A stretch of DNA of 64,000 nucleotides from Saccharopolyspora oryzae (lineage in GTDB: Bacteria; Actinomycetota; Actinomycetes; Mycobacteriales; Pseudonocardiaceae), in the NCBI RefSeq assembly GCF_027853915.1, contig NZ_JAQGLA010000032.1, forward strand, positions 1-64,000, written 5' to 3'. Positions 43,585 to 52,454 of this stretch are shown here, in pieces. A program made the position numbers and the translations under genes. How positions within the stretch are numbered: the stretch's first letter is position 1; every line of letters starts with the position of its first letter. Below the pieces are notes generated by a model. It ran no database searches. It worked only from the letters and a program-made list of their open reading frames with translations, and was not told where the DNA came from.

Positions 43585-45045
43585 ATGACGATCCTCGACG
43601 CCGAACGCTGGTCCAAGCAGGTGTTCACCGGGCGTTGGACCTCGGCCGGCGGCACGCCGACCGAGGTGGTCGAGCCCGCGACCGGGCAGCAGCTCGGGCA
43701 CGTCGGCTGCGCCACCCCGGCCGACATCGCCGCGGCCTGCTCGAAAGCGGCTGCGGCGCAGCGGGATTGGGAGGACAAGCCGTTCGAGGAGCGGGCGGCC
43801 GTGCTGCGGCGGGCCGGGCAGCTGTTCCTCGATCACGCCGAAGAGGTCCGCAGCTGGCTGATCCGCGAGGGCGGTTCGATCCGGCCGAAGGCCGACATCG
43901 AGGTGCGGACCGCGGCCAACGAGTGCTTCGAAGCCGCCGGGCTGACCTCGCACCCGGCGGGATCGCTGCTGCCGTCGGCGGACGGCCGGCTCAGCTTCAG
44001 CCGGCGGGTCGCGGCCGGGGTCGTCGGGGTGATCGCGCCGTTCAACTTCCCGCTGATCCTGTCGATCCGCGCCGTGGCACCGGCGTTGGCGCTGGGCAAC
44101 TCGGTGGTGCTCAAGCCCGACACGCGAACCGCGGTGTGCGGTGGCCTCGCACTGGCGGCGATCTTCGAAGCTGCCGGGGTGCCGGAGGGCGTGTTCCAGG
44201 TGCTGCCGGGAGGGGCCGACGCGGGAGCGGCGCTGGTGGCCGACGAGCACACCCGGGTCATCGCCTTCACCGGATCCACCGCGGCCGGTCGCAAGGTCGG
44301 GGAGGCCGCTGCCGCGCACCTCAAGCGCGCGCACCTGGAGCTGGGCGGCAACAACGCGATCATCGTGCTGCCCGACGCCGACATCGCCGCTGCCGCGTCG
44401 GCCGGCGCGTGGGGCTCCTTCCTGCACCAGGGGCAGATCTGCATGGCCGCCGGGCGGCACCTGGTGCACGAGTCCATTGCGGACGAATACGTCGCGGCGC
44501 TGGCGGAGAAGGCGCGCACCCTGCCGGTCGGGGACCCGAACACCGCGGAGGTGGCGCTGGGGCCGATCATCGACGCCAAGCAGCGCGACGGGATCCACCG
44601 GTTGGTCACCGAGAGCGTGGCCGCCGGCGCGGAACTGGTCGCCGGTGGTGAGTACGACGGGCTGTTCTACCGGCCGACCGTGCTCGACCACGTCAAACCC
44701 GATACACCCGCGTTCAGCCAGGAGATCTTCGGCCCGGTCGCGCCGGTCCTGCGGTTCAGCACGGTGCAGGAGGCGATCTCGATCGCCCGCGACACCGAGT
44801 ACGGGCTGTCGCTGAGCGTGCTCGGCGGGGACGCCATGCAGGCGTGGGAGATCGCCAAGCAGATCCCGAGCGGTCTGGTGCACGTCAACGACCAGACCGT
44901 CGGCGACCACGCGCACATCCCGTTCGGCGGGGTGAAGGCCTCCGGCAACGGCGGCCGCGTCGGGGGAGCGGAGGCGAACCTCGAGGCCTTCACCGAAACC
45001 CAGTGGGTCACGATCCAGGGCCCGATCCAGCAGTACCCGTTCTGA
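43585..45045 (+). CDS. Aldehyde dehydrogenase, probable benzaldehyde dehydrogenase
   Basis: 486 residues. ALDH motifs: FNFPLILSIRAVAPALALGN, catalytic Glu in LELGGNNAI, nucleophile Cys in HQGQICMAAGR, NAD-binding FTGSTAAGRKV, and the late EIFGPVAPVLRF. Best fit is benzaldehyde or vanillin dehydrogenase, completing benzoylformate to benzaldehyde to benzoate with mdlC. Start at the ATG at 43585, with AAGAAAGG upstream. A 14-base inverted repeat ends the operon. Confidence 0.9.
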   Translation: MTILDAERWSKQVFTGRWTSAGGTPTEVVEPATGQQLGHVGCATPADIAAACSKAAAAQRDWEDKPFEERAAVLRRAGQLFLDHAEEVRSWLIREGGSIRPKADIEVRTAANECFEAAGLTSHPAGSLLPSADGRLSFSRRVAAGVVGVIAPFNFPLILSIRAVAPALALGNSVVLKPDTRTAVCGGLALAAIFEAAGVPEGVFQVLPGGADAGAALVADEHTRVIAFTGSTAAGRKVGEAAAAHLKRAHLELGGNNAIIVLPDADIAAAASAGAWGSFLHQGQICMAAGRHLVHESIADEYVAALAEKARTLPVGDPNTAEVALGPIIDAKQRDGIHRLVTESVAAGAELVAGGEYDGLFYRPTVLDHVKPDTPAFSQEIFGPVAPVLRFSTVQEAISIARDTEYGLSLSVLGGDAMQAWEIAKQIPSGLVHVNDQTVGDHAHIPFGGVKASGNGGRVGGAEANLEAFTETQWVTIQGPIQQYPF

Positions 45046-45054
45046 GGCCGTGCG

Positions 45055-45092
45055 GGTCGTGAGCGCGAACGCCGGTCCTCGCGCTCACGACC
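45055..45092. terminator. Bidirectional terminator hairpin
   Basis: GGTCGTGAGCGCGA (45055-45068) pairs perfectly with 45079-45092 around a 10-base loop; 14 pairs. It lies between the converging mdl operon and the kinase gene and overlaps the last 3 codons of the latter. Confidence 0.85.
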
Positions 45093-48000
45093 GGTCGGCC
45101 GCCAGTTCCCAGTCGAGTTCCCAGACCCGGACCTCCCCGGACGTGCTGCCGGTGAGCAGGAAGCGGCCGTCGGGCGTCATCGCCAGGCAGCCGATGCCTT
45201 CGCCGTGACCGTCCAGGGAACGCAGGCGACGCCCGGAGGTGACGTCCCAGACGACAGGTGGTGTCCAGTACCCACCGGAGACCGCGAAATCGCCCTGCGC
45301 GGTCATCTGGAGGAAGGTGTTGCGATCCCGGCCCGCACCCAGCGGGTCGCCCGTGCTGAACGACCGGACGACCTCTCCGGACGTGGTGTCCCACAACCGG
45401 ATTCCCTCGGCTTCGCCGGTCAGCGCGAGGCGTCCGTCCGCGCTGAGGCACACCGCTCGCATCGTGCTCAGGAACTCGCCGCGCAGGGAGTGAGCGGGCG
45501 CAGCGCGCTCCAGGTCCCAGAGCTGCACCATGCTGCCCCTGGCCAACGCGGCGAGACGGCCGTCCCGGGCCAAGGCGATGTCGTAGACGCGGTGCGGCAA
45601 CAGCGGTCGAGGCTCACCTCCGGCCAGGTCCCAGATCCGGACCCTGCCGTCGCAATGGCCGACCACGGCCTGCCGTCCGTCGGCGCTGAACCGGACCGGG
45701 GCGGATTCACCGCGCCCGGTCGGTGCGCCCAGAACCCGTTGGCACTCACCGGTTTCGAGGGACCACAGGCGGACCGTGCCGTCCCTGCTGCCGGACAGGA
45801 CCTGCCGGCCATCGGGGCTCAAGCAGACCGACTCGACCATGTGCTCGTGGCCTTCGAGCACGTGGGTGCAGGCGCCCGTGTCGACCGACCACACCCGCAC
45901 CGTGCCGTCCCCGCTGCTCGATACGGCGAGGCGCCCGTCGTCGGACACGTCGACGGCGCCCACGTGGTCGCTGTGCCCGCGGAGGACCCGGGCCGACCAT
46001 GCTGCGCGCAGCCCGGTCTTCCGGGCGTGGCGGCTCAGCGCCCACCACGCGGACAGGACCTTCGGCTCCCGCTCGTAGCCGGGCGTCGTCCTGGCCCGGG
46101 TGAGCAGGTCGAGCGCTGACTGCACGCTGCCGTCCGACATCGCCTGCTCCGCCTCGGCGACCAGCGAGTCCACCCGTGCGCCCAGCCTGCTCAGCTCGGT
46201 CTCCGGGCGCGGGCGGGTCAGGCTCGGCGCGGCGTCGTAGCTCGCGGGCAACCGCCATCGGCGGACTGCTCTGTCCTGACCAGCGGAGAACCCGAACCGG
46301 CCGTCGGGGTCCAGGGTGACGGCAGCCGTCCTGTTGCGGTGGCCTTGGAAGGTCCGCAAGCATCGGCCGGTGCTGATGTCCCAGAACCGGACGGTGCCGT
46401 CGAAGGCGTCCCCGGAGAGCAGGGACTTCGCACCGGCGCTGAGCGACAGGGCGTCGGCCGTGTGCCCGGTCAGGACGCGGACGCAGCTGCCGTCGGCCAG
46501 ATCCCAGATCCGGATGGTCCGGTCGTGGCTCCCGGTGGCCGCGAAGCGCTCGTCGGCGGTGACGCAGATGGCGGTGACGTACGACGTGTGCCCGGCCAGG
46601 ACGTGGTGGCGGCGGCCGGTGTCCAGGTCCCAGACGCCGACCGACTCCGAGAGGCTGGTCGGCCCGTCGCCGCTGCTGCCGCCGGCCAGCAGCCAGCGCC
46701 GCTGCGGACTCAGCCGGACCAGCCGCGCGTGCCCGAAATCCGGTGCCTCGACCCACCGCTGCTCCCCGCGGACGGTGTCCAGGAACCGGAATCCGCCGTC
46801 CGAACCGGGCCAGCACGCGACGGACCCGTCCTGGCTCAGGCTCACCCGGGCCAGTTGCATGCCGGAGCGCTCCACGTCCGCTCCGGCGACCGCGCACCGG
46901 CTCGAAGCGCGGTCGTCGGCGAGGTCCCAGAAGCAGACGGTCCCCTCCCGGTCCGCGGAAGCCGCGAACCTCCCGTCCGGGGTGAGGTCGACGGACTGGA
47001 TCGGCTCGCTGTGACCGTTGAGGACCACCACGCAGCGCTCGGCGCCCACGTCCCACAACCGCACCTTGCCGTCCCAGGTACCGGTCAGCGCCAGCTGTCC
47101 GTCGGGGGTGAGCGCGATCGCGGCGTCGTCGTGGAACGACGCGGGAACGCGCGCGATGCTGGCGCCGGGAGGCGCGGAGAGGACGGCCGCCCGCGAGCTC
47201 TCCAACGCGGCTGGTTCCGCCGTGGCGGGCTCACCTCGGCTGCCCAGCTCGTGCTCCGGGTACGAGGGCCACGGGAGGTGCCACTCGTCGACGCACCGGG
47301 CATCGGTGATCTCACCGGACCGGATCGCGCGCAGCGCCGCCTGGACGTCCGGCTCGTCACCCCATTCCCGCGCCACGTCCGCCAGGAGCGCGCGAGCCGA
47401 AACGAGATCGCCCCGCTCCATGTGCACCTGGGCGAGCAGGTAGCTGGCCTCCCGGGCGTCGCCCCTGTCCACCCGGAGCGCTTCCAGCTCGGTGACGAGT
47501 TCCCCGTCGGTGATGGCACCGGCCCGCCACTGCGCGAGTCGCGCGTTGTAGCGGGCTGGCACGTTCTGCGGATCTGCGGCCAACGCCTTCCGCAGCGCCT
47601 CCTCGGCTTCGCCCGGCCGACCGAGGTCCACAAGGGACAGTGCTCGGTTGTTGTACTCGTCGGCCCGCAGGTCGGCTGCCGCGGGAACCTGGCGAGGATG
47701 CGGTTCGCCCAGCACGGCTCGGTAGACGTCGGCCAGTGCGGCGGCGACCTCGGCCATCGAACCCGGCCGCCGGGCGGGATCCTGGTGCAGGCACCTCGCC
47801 AGCAGGTCGGCCAGCGCGGACGGCATGGCGGGCAGCCCACCGGCGTGACCGGTCCGGCAGCCGTCCAGCGCCGCACCCGCGTCCGGGCCGCTGTCCCAGG
47901 CAGGCCCACCGGTGAACATCTCCAGCACCGACACCGCGAAGCTGAAGACATCGGTGCGCCGCCCCAGCGGACGGTTCGCCACCTGCTCGGGCGAGGCGTA

Positions 48001-48618
48001 CCGCAGCGTTCCGCCACCACCGCCCGGCAGCGGGACGCTGGTTCCGGGCGGGGCGTCCGGATCGAGCGCGGCCAGCTCCTCGCGCGCCAGCGCCAGCCCG
48101 AAATCGGTGATCTTCGCGGTGCCGGAGCCGTCCAAGAGCACGTTGTCCGGCTTGACGTCCTGGTGCACCAGGTGCCGGCTGTGCGCGTGCTCGATGCCCC
48201 ACGCCATCTGGACGGCCGTGTCGATCACCCGCGCCAGCACCGCTCGCTCATCGCCCCGGTACAGCCGCCCGTCGTCGATCCACTCGCGAAGGCTGCCGCC
48301 CGGGACGTACTCGGCGAACACCCGGGGGACACCGCCGAGCGTCCGGACGTAGTGGCAGCCGCACACGTGCGGGTGCAACCCCAGCGCCACCCACGTCTCG
48401 GCCTCGGTGATGAACAGCTCGCGGGCGGCTTCGGTCCGGAACAGGGCCGGCCGCGGGCACTTCACCGCCAGGTCGACGTCCCACACCAGGTGCCGCGCCC
48501 GGTGGACCACACCCATGCCGCCGCGCCCGATCACCTCCGCGACCTCGTAGAGGCCGTCGATCACGTCACCGACCCGCCACTCGGACGGTGTCCCCGCGTG
48601 CTCCTGCGGCGCATCCAT
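45085..48618 (-). CDS. Ser/Thr protein kinase with TPR-like region and two WD40 propellers
   Basis: 1177 residues. Kinase domain (about 20-310): P-loop GRGGMGVV (31-38), Lys53 in LAVKC, catalytic Asp154 in HQDVKPDN (the canonical HRD is HQD), DFG as ITDFGLA. A helical segment with TPR-like repeats follows (about 325-430, RADEYNNRALSLVDLGRPGEAEEAL in outline). Then 14 WD-type repeats end in blades such as VRLWD, VRIWD and VRVWE: seven before and seven after a helical linker at about 815-890, so two seven-bladed propellers. No membrane helix: a cytosolic signalling scaffold. The DUF7019-like gene lies 27 bases upstream in the same direction. Confidence 0.92.
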   Translation of the reverse strand: MDAPQEHAGTPSEWRVGDVIDGLYEVAEVIGRGGMGVVHRARHLVWDVDLAVKCPRPALFRTEAARELFITEAETWVALGLHPHVCGCHYVRTLGGVPRVFAEYVPGGSLREWIDDGRLYRGDERAVLARVIDTAVQMAWGIEHAHSRHLVHQDVKPDNVLLDGSGTAKITDFGLALAREELAALDPDAPPGTSVPLPGGGGGTLRYASPEQVANRPLGRRTDVFSFAVSVLEMFTGGPAWDSGPDAGAALDGCRTGHAGGLPAMPSALADLLARCLHQDPARRPGSMAEVAAALADVYRAVLGEPHPRQVPAAADLRADEYNNRALSLVDLGRPGEAEEALRKALAADPQNVPARYNARLAQWRAGAITDGELVTELEALRVDRGDAREASYLLAQVHMERGDLVSARALLADVAREWGDEPDVQAALRAIRSGEITDARCVDEWHLPWPSYPEHELGSRGEPATAEPAALESSRAAVLSAPPGASIARVPASFHDDAAIALTPDGQLALTGTWDGKVRLWDVGAERCVVVLNGHSEPIQSVDLTPDGRFAASADREGTVCFWDLADDRASSRCAVAGADVERSGMQLARVSLSQDGSVACWPGSDGGFRFLDTVRGEQRWVEAPDFGHARLVRLSPQRRWLLAGGSSGDGPTSLSESVGVWDLDTGRRHHVLAGHTSYVTAICVTADERFAATGSHDRTIRIWDLADGSCVRVLTGHTADALSLSAGAKSLLSGDAFDGTVRFWDISTGRCLRTFQGHRNRTAAVTLDPDGRFGFSAGQDRAVRRWRLPASYDAAPSLTRPRPETELSRLGARVDSLVAEAEQAMSDGSVQSALDLLTRARTTPGYEREPKVLSAWWALSRHARKTGLRAAWSARVLRGHSDHVGAVDVSDDGRLAVSSSGDGTVRVWSVDTGACTHVLEGHEHMVESVCLSPDGRQVLSGSRDGTVRLWSLETGECQRVLGAPTGRGESAPVRFSADGRQAVVGHCDGRVRIWDLAGGEPRPLLPHRVYDIALARDGRLAALARGSMVQLWDLERAAPAHSLRGEFLSTMRAVCLSADGRLALTGEAEGIRLWDTTSGEVVRSFSTGDPLGAGRDRNTFLQMTAQGDFAVSGGYWTPPVVWDVTSGRRLRSLDGHGEGIGCLAMTPDGRFLLTGSTSGEVRVWELDWELAADRS

Positions 48619-48645
48619 GCCGACCTCCGTCGGACGTGCTGGCGG

Positions 48646-49302
48646 CTAGTCGACCTGGGCCACGTAGATCGGTGAGCCGAGCACCACGGACTCGTCCCCG
48701 CCGGGACCGGTGCCGTGCAGCAGCCGCTTGGCGATGAACTCGACGTTCTGGGCGGGCGTCCGGAGCTCGCGGACCGCCCGGTGCACGGCGGCGAGCGCCG
48801 AGTGGTCGGTACGGTCGAGATCGTCGCCGACCGAGTCCAGGACCAGCTCGTCCTCCAGCTCGGACGCCGTGCCCAGCTGGTCGAGGATGGCCGGCAGCAA
48901 CGACGACGAGGGGCGGGCGTCGTCCACCCCCGGGACCGAACCCAGCAGGTGCCGGGCGGATCCGCCGAGCCCCACCACGTTCCGGCCGTCGCAGCCGCCC
49001 AGGAACACCAGCGACGGATCCGCCGCACCAGGCATCGACGTCCACCGCATCGGCAGCAGACCGCCGAAGAACTGGCCCGGTTCGTCGACCGTGCCGACAT
49101 CGCCGTGGTCCTGCAGGTAGCGCACGACCCGCTCCAGCCGGAGGAAGCGGTCGTCGGTCGGCGCGGTGCTGCGCTTCGCCGAGACCATCTGCAGGTTCAC
49201 GCCGACCTCGGTGCTGCGCTTGGCGGCGAACCTCGGGTCGATCTGCGACAGCAGCATGTCCACCTTGCTGTCGCTGACGTACAGGTAGTACCGGAACGTC
49301 AT
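48646..49302 (-). CDS. DUF7019/SAVMC3_10250-like protein
   Basis: 218 residues from the ATG at 49302. The N-terminus RYYLYVSDSKVDMLLSQI recalls the actinobacterial SAVMC3_10250 (DUF7019) family, known to me only by name and not verified here. The rest is a globular, mixed alpha/beta sequence with LVFLGGCDGRNVVGLGG and a C-terminal ESVVLGSPIYVAQ. No catalytic motif, signal or membrane helix. It precedes the kinase/propeller gene by 27 bases, so the two act together, perhaps as sensor and transducer. Its frame is fused upstream to tnpA of the adjacent insertion element: no stop codon separates them. Confidence 0.75.
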   Translation of the reverse strand: MTFRYYLYVSDSKVDMLLSQIDPRFAAKRSTEVGVNLQMVSAKRSTAPTDDRFLRLERVVRYLQDHGDVGTVDEPGQFFGGLLPMRWTSMPGAADPSLVFLGGCDGRNVVGLGGSARHLLGSVPGVDDARPSSSLLPAILDQLGTASELEDELVLDSVGDDLDRTDHSALAAVHRAVRELRTPAQNVEFIAKRLLHGTGPGGDESVVLGSPIYVAQVD

Positions 49303-49854
49303 GGCCACCCCGTCGCAGACTCGGCCACGCCCGGCAGCGTGGATCCCGGAGATCAGAGTATGCCCGCAACTCCGATCAACGGGACGCGAATCGATCAACT
49401 CCGGGGCTCCGCCACCGGCACCGCTCCAACCTGGACGTTTCTGGTTGGTGATGTACTGCTTGACTGTCTCTAGTGGCGCCCCGCCGCAGGACCCTGCGAA
49501 GTAAGACGGAGACCAGAAGTGGCTTCCCCAGAGGTATTTGCGGATGCGTTCGGGGAATTCGCGGCGCAGACGACGGGAAGAGACACCTTTGAGGCTGTTG
49601 ACCAGGCGTGAGAGGGCTACTTGCGGCGGGTAGTGCACGAGTAGGTGGACGTGGTCGGTTTCGCCGTTGAACTCGCGTAGCTCCACGTCGAAGTCCGCGC
49701 AGACTTCGCGCATGATCTCTTCACACCGGGTACGGATGTCGCTGGTGAACGGACCCCTCCGGTACTTAGGGGTGAAGACCAAATGAGCATGCGGCGTGTA
49801 GACAACGCTGCGACCTCTGCGAATATCGGGATTTGGCTCCCATCGAGGTGGCAT
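49303..49854 (-). CDS. tnpA: IS200-family Y1 transposase TnpA, frame open into downstream gene
   Basis: The TnpA domain spans residues 1-141: HUH motif His68/His70 in DHVHLLVH and the nucleophile Tyr134 in VKQYITNQ. Family members normally stop soon after NQKRP. Here the frame continues for about 40 further residues (to DGVA) and then without interruption into the DUF7019-like gene, whose own ATG is at 49302. The transposase domain is complete, so it may be active. The extension could be a coding read-through of the element's left end. Confidence 0.82.
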
Positions 49855-49865
49855 AGACCACTGCT

Positions 49866-51032
49866 ATGGTGCGCGGTGCGAAGATCGTTGTGCAGGTGAA
49901 GCTTCTACCGGCGCCGGAACAGGCGTCGGCACTGGAGGCGACCCTGCACGCGGTCAATCAGGCCGTGAACGACGTGTCGCGGGCAGGGTTCGAAGCACAC
50001 GGCCTTCACGGTGACGTGAAGCGACTGCGGTCAGCGTGTTATGCCGACCTCAAGGGGTGCGGCTTGGGTGCGCAGGCAGCGCAGCACGTCATCAAGCGTG
50101 TCGTGGACGCCTACACCACCCTGCACAGCAATATCCGTCACGGGAACCTGGGTAGGCCGGGCTCGAAGCGACGGGTTAAGGCCGAGTCGAAGCCGGTCGA
50201 GTTCCGGCCTGATGCGGCGCACACCTTTGATGATCGGTGTTTGTCGTGGAACTACGATGCCCGCACCGTGAGTATCTGGACCATGCACGGCCGCATGAAG
50301 AACGTGCAGTTCACGGCCTCACCGCAGGATCTGAAAACCCTGGTCGAGCACCGCCAGGGCGAGTCGGATCTGGTGTTGCGGGACGGTAAGTGGTTCCTGA
50401 TCGCCACCTGCGACGTTCCCGAGAAACCGCAGTTTGAGCCGGTGGACTGGATCGGGGTCGATCGGGGCATCAACAACCTGGCCACCACGTCGGACGCAAC
50501 CCACTACTCGGGGCGCCGCCTGAGCCGGTATCGGCGTTGGCAGGCACGCAAGAAGGCCGAGATCCAGGCCAAGCGCACCCGCTCCGCTGTCCGCCTGCTC
50601 AAGAAGCGTGCCAAGAAAGAAGCGCGGCACGCTAAGCACATCAACCACGCGATCGCTAAGGATGTTGTGGCCGTCGCCCAACGCACCGAGCGCGGTATCG
50701 CCCTGGAGGAGCTGGGTGGTATTCGTGAGCGGGTCACGGTTCGACGCGACCAGCGGGCCGCACAATCCTCCTGGCCGTTTGCCCAGCTCGGGACGTTCAT
50801 CGCCTACAAAGCGCAGCGTGTAGGTGTGCCGGTGCTGTCGGTGGACGCGGCCTACACCTCGCAGCACTGTCCGCTGTGTGGTCACACTGAGCGGGCCAAC
50901 AGGCCCACTCGGGACGATTTCTGTTGTCGTCGGTGCGGTCTCGCTGGACCAGCCGACGTCGTCGCCGGGGTCAACGTGCGTGACCGCGCACGCTCGGCGT
51001 GGGTATTCGTAAACATGCCCCAACCCGCATAA
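49866..51032 (+). CDS. tnpB: TnpB, RNA-guided nuclease
   Basis: 388 residues, about normal for TnpB. RuvC-like catalytic residues: Asp199 (IGVDRGINNL), Glu281/282 (IALEELGG) and Asp364 (GPADVV). Zn ribbon Cys pairs at CPLC (about 340) and CCRRC (about 358). TnpB cuts DNA next to a transposon-specific motif under guidance of an RNA (omega RNA) from the element's right end, which helps keep the element in place. The final motif reads ADVVAGVNV where ADxNAAxNI is usual; the Asp is kept. All key residues are present, so activity is likely. Confidence 0.9.
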   Translation: MVRGAKIVVQVKLLPAPEQASALEATLHAVNQAVNDVSRAGFEAHGLHGDVKRLRSACYADLKGCGLGAQAAQHVIKRVVDAYTTLHSNIRHGNLGRPGSKRRVKAESKPVEFRPDAAHTFDDRCLSWNYDARTVSIWTMHGRMKNVQFTASPQDLKTLVEHRQGESDLVLRDGKWFLIATCDVPEKPQFEPVDWIGVDRGINNLATTSDATHYSGRRLSRYRRWQARKKAEIQAKRTRSAVRLLKKRAKKEARHAKHINHAIAKDVVAVAQRTERGIALEELGGIRERVTVRRDQRAAQSSWPFAQLGTFIAYKAQRVGVPVLSVDAAYTSQHCPLCGHTERANRPTRDDFCCRRCGLAGPADVVAGVNVRDRARSAWVFVNMPQPA

Positions 51033-51137
51033 GCGGGCGATGCGACCCGCACCGCCACACCCGGTGGCGACGGGAGCGCAAGCCCGGCCCAGCAGGACTG
51101 AGCCGTCTCAAAGCTCGGTCCTTCAGGGCCGAGTTGT
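51033..51137 (+). ncRNA. Putative omega RNA / right end of the IS605-type element
   Basis: 105 bases between the tnpB stop and the element edge, G+C-rich and foldable: CGCCAC-ACCCG-GTGGCG at 51048-51064 region and the terminal hairpin CTCGGTCC-TTCA-GGGCCGAG (51114-51133). In related elements the omega RNA overlaps the 3' end of tnpB and the right end, and its guide is the flanking sequence. By that rule the guide would begin at about 51138, inside the end of pobA. The RNA itself is inferred. Confidence 0.45.
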
Positions 51138-52307
51138 TTACTCGAACGGCGTGCCGACGTAGTTCTCGGCGAGGAGGGTCCGGCCCGCGCGGGAGCGGGT
51201 GACCGTGTCCAGCTCGGCGAGCTGGCGGTTCAGGTCGAAACCGGTCGCCTCGGGCATGCGGTGCAGCATCGAGGTCATCCACCAGGAGAAGTGCTGCGCG
51301 CGCCAGATCCGGGGCAGGGCGGTCGCGGTGTAGGCGTCGAGCGCGGTGCGGTCGCTGTTGGCGAAGAACTCGGCCATCGCGCGGGAAAGCACGTGCACGT
51401 CGGCGATCGCGAGGTTCATGCCCTTCGCGCCGGTCGGCGGCACGGTGTGCGCGGCGTCGCCGGCCAGGAACAGGCGGCCGTGCTGCATCGGCTCGCACAC
51501 GAAGCTGCGGAAGTGCAGGACCGATTTGGAGAAGATCGGGCCTTCCTTGACGTCCGCGCCCGCCACCCGGGTGTGCAGCTCCGACCAGATCCGGTCGTCG
51601 GACCAGTCCTCGACGGTGTCGTTGGGATCCACCTGCAGGTAGTGCCGCTGGACCGTCGCCGAACGGGTGCTCATCAGCGCGAACCCGTTGCGGTGGTGGG
51701 CGTAGACCAGCTCCTCGGAGGACGGCGGCGCCTCGGCCAGGATGCCGAACCAGGCGAACGGGTACTGGCGGAAGTGGTCCTGCCGGGGGTTCGGCGCCGG
51801 GATCAGGAAGCGGGTCGAGGTCCGCGAACCGTCGCAGCCCGCCACCAGCTCGCAGTCGAGCTCATGCTCGGTGCCGTCCTGGGTGAACCGGATCCTGGGC
51901 CGGTCACCGGTGACGTCCTCGACCTGCACGTCCGAGACGCCGAAGCGGATGTCGCCGCCGTCGGCCAGGCGTTGGGCGATCAGGTCCTTGAGCACCTCGT
52001 GCTGCGGGTAGATGGTCACCCCGCGGCCGCCGGTCAGGTCGGCGAAGTCGATCCGGTGCCCCTTGCCGCCGAAGCGCAGCTCGATGCCGTGGTGCACCAT
52101 GCCGAGCTCCTTGACGCGCGCGCCGACCCCGGTGTCGACCATCAGGTCCACCGAGCTCTGCTCCAGCACACCGGCCCGGATGGTGCCCTCGATCTCCTCG
52201 CGGGTCCGGGTGTCGAGCACGACCGACTCCACGCCGCGCTGGTGCAGCAGGTGCGAGAGCATGAGCCCCGCGGGCCCCGCTCCGACGATCCCGACCTGGA
52301 TCTGCAT
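51138..52307 (-). CDS. pobA: 4-Hydroxybenzoate 3-monooxygenase
   Basis: 389 residues from the ATG at 52307 (GGAGG upstream). FAD-dependent aromatic hydroxylase: GxGxxG in GIVGAGPAGLML (6-17), the DG motif region CELVAGCDGSRTSTR, and GDAAHTVPPTGAKGMNLAIAD (about 280-300; in parts). Converts 4-hydroxybenzoate to protocatechuate. The C-terminus ENYVGTPFE is a few residues shorter than the usual ENYVGLPYEE-type ending, and the TAA stop lies exactly where the insertion element begins, so the last codons may have been replaced. The pca ring-cleavage genes are not in the window. Confidence 0.92.
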   Translation of the reverse strand: MQIQVGIVGAGPAGLMLSHLLHQRGVESVVLDTRTREEIEGTIRAGVLEQSSVDLMVDTGVGARVKELGMVHHGIELRFGGKGHRIDFADLTGGRGVTIYPQHEVLKDLIAQRLADGGDIRFGVSDVQVEDVTGDRPRIRFTQDGTEHELDCELVAGCDGSRTSTRFLIPAPNPRQDHFRQYPFAWFGILAEAPPSSEELVYAHHRNGFALMSTRSATVQRHYLQVDPNDTVEDWSDDRIWSELHTRVAGADVKEGPIFSKSVLHFRSFVCEPMQHGRLFLAGDAAHTVPPTGAKGMNLAIADVHVLSRAMAEFFANSDRTALDAYTATALPRIWRAQHFSWWMTSMLHRMPEATGFDLNRQLAELDTVTRSRAGRTLLAENYVGTPFE

Positions 52308-52454
52308 CGACCGATTCCTCCCTCGGACCTGCTGCGGGCGGTGCACCCCGATGTGACCGCCACCTCAGCCTCACGGTCCACGATCGGTGCGGGCCGGGCG
52401 AAGCGGAATGCCCCTTTCCGTTCACCGGAAGGCCGGATCTCGCGCCGAGAACCG

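Larger units (their letters stand above)
49303..51137. mobile_element. IS200/IS605-type insertion element with divergent tnpA and tnpB
   Basis: Carries tnpA (Y1 transposase, minus strand) and tnpB (plus strand), 11 bases apart and divergent, as in IS605. The right end is marked by the hairpin at 51114-51133, immediately before the pobA stop codon. Such elements move as single-stranded circles, make no target duplication and end in subterminal hairpins. The left end lies somewhere between about 49303 and 49430; I cannot map it, so the start given here is the outer limit. Confidence 0.8.

Noticed and set aside
49303-49430. An exact left end for the insertion element
   Set aside because: Several short pairings are possible (GATC-CCGGA-GATC, CCCG/CGGG) but none clearly mirrors the right-end hairpin, so I give only an outer limit.
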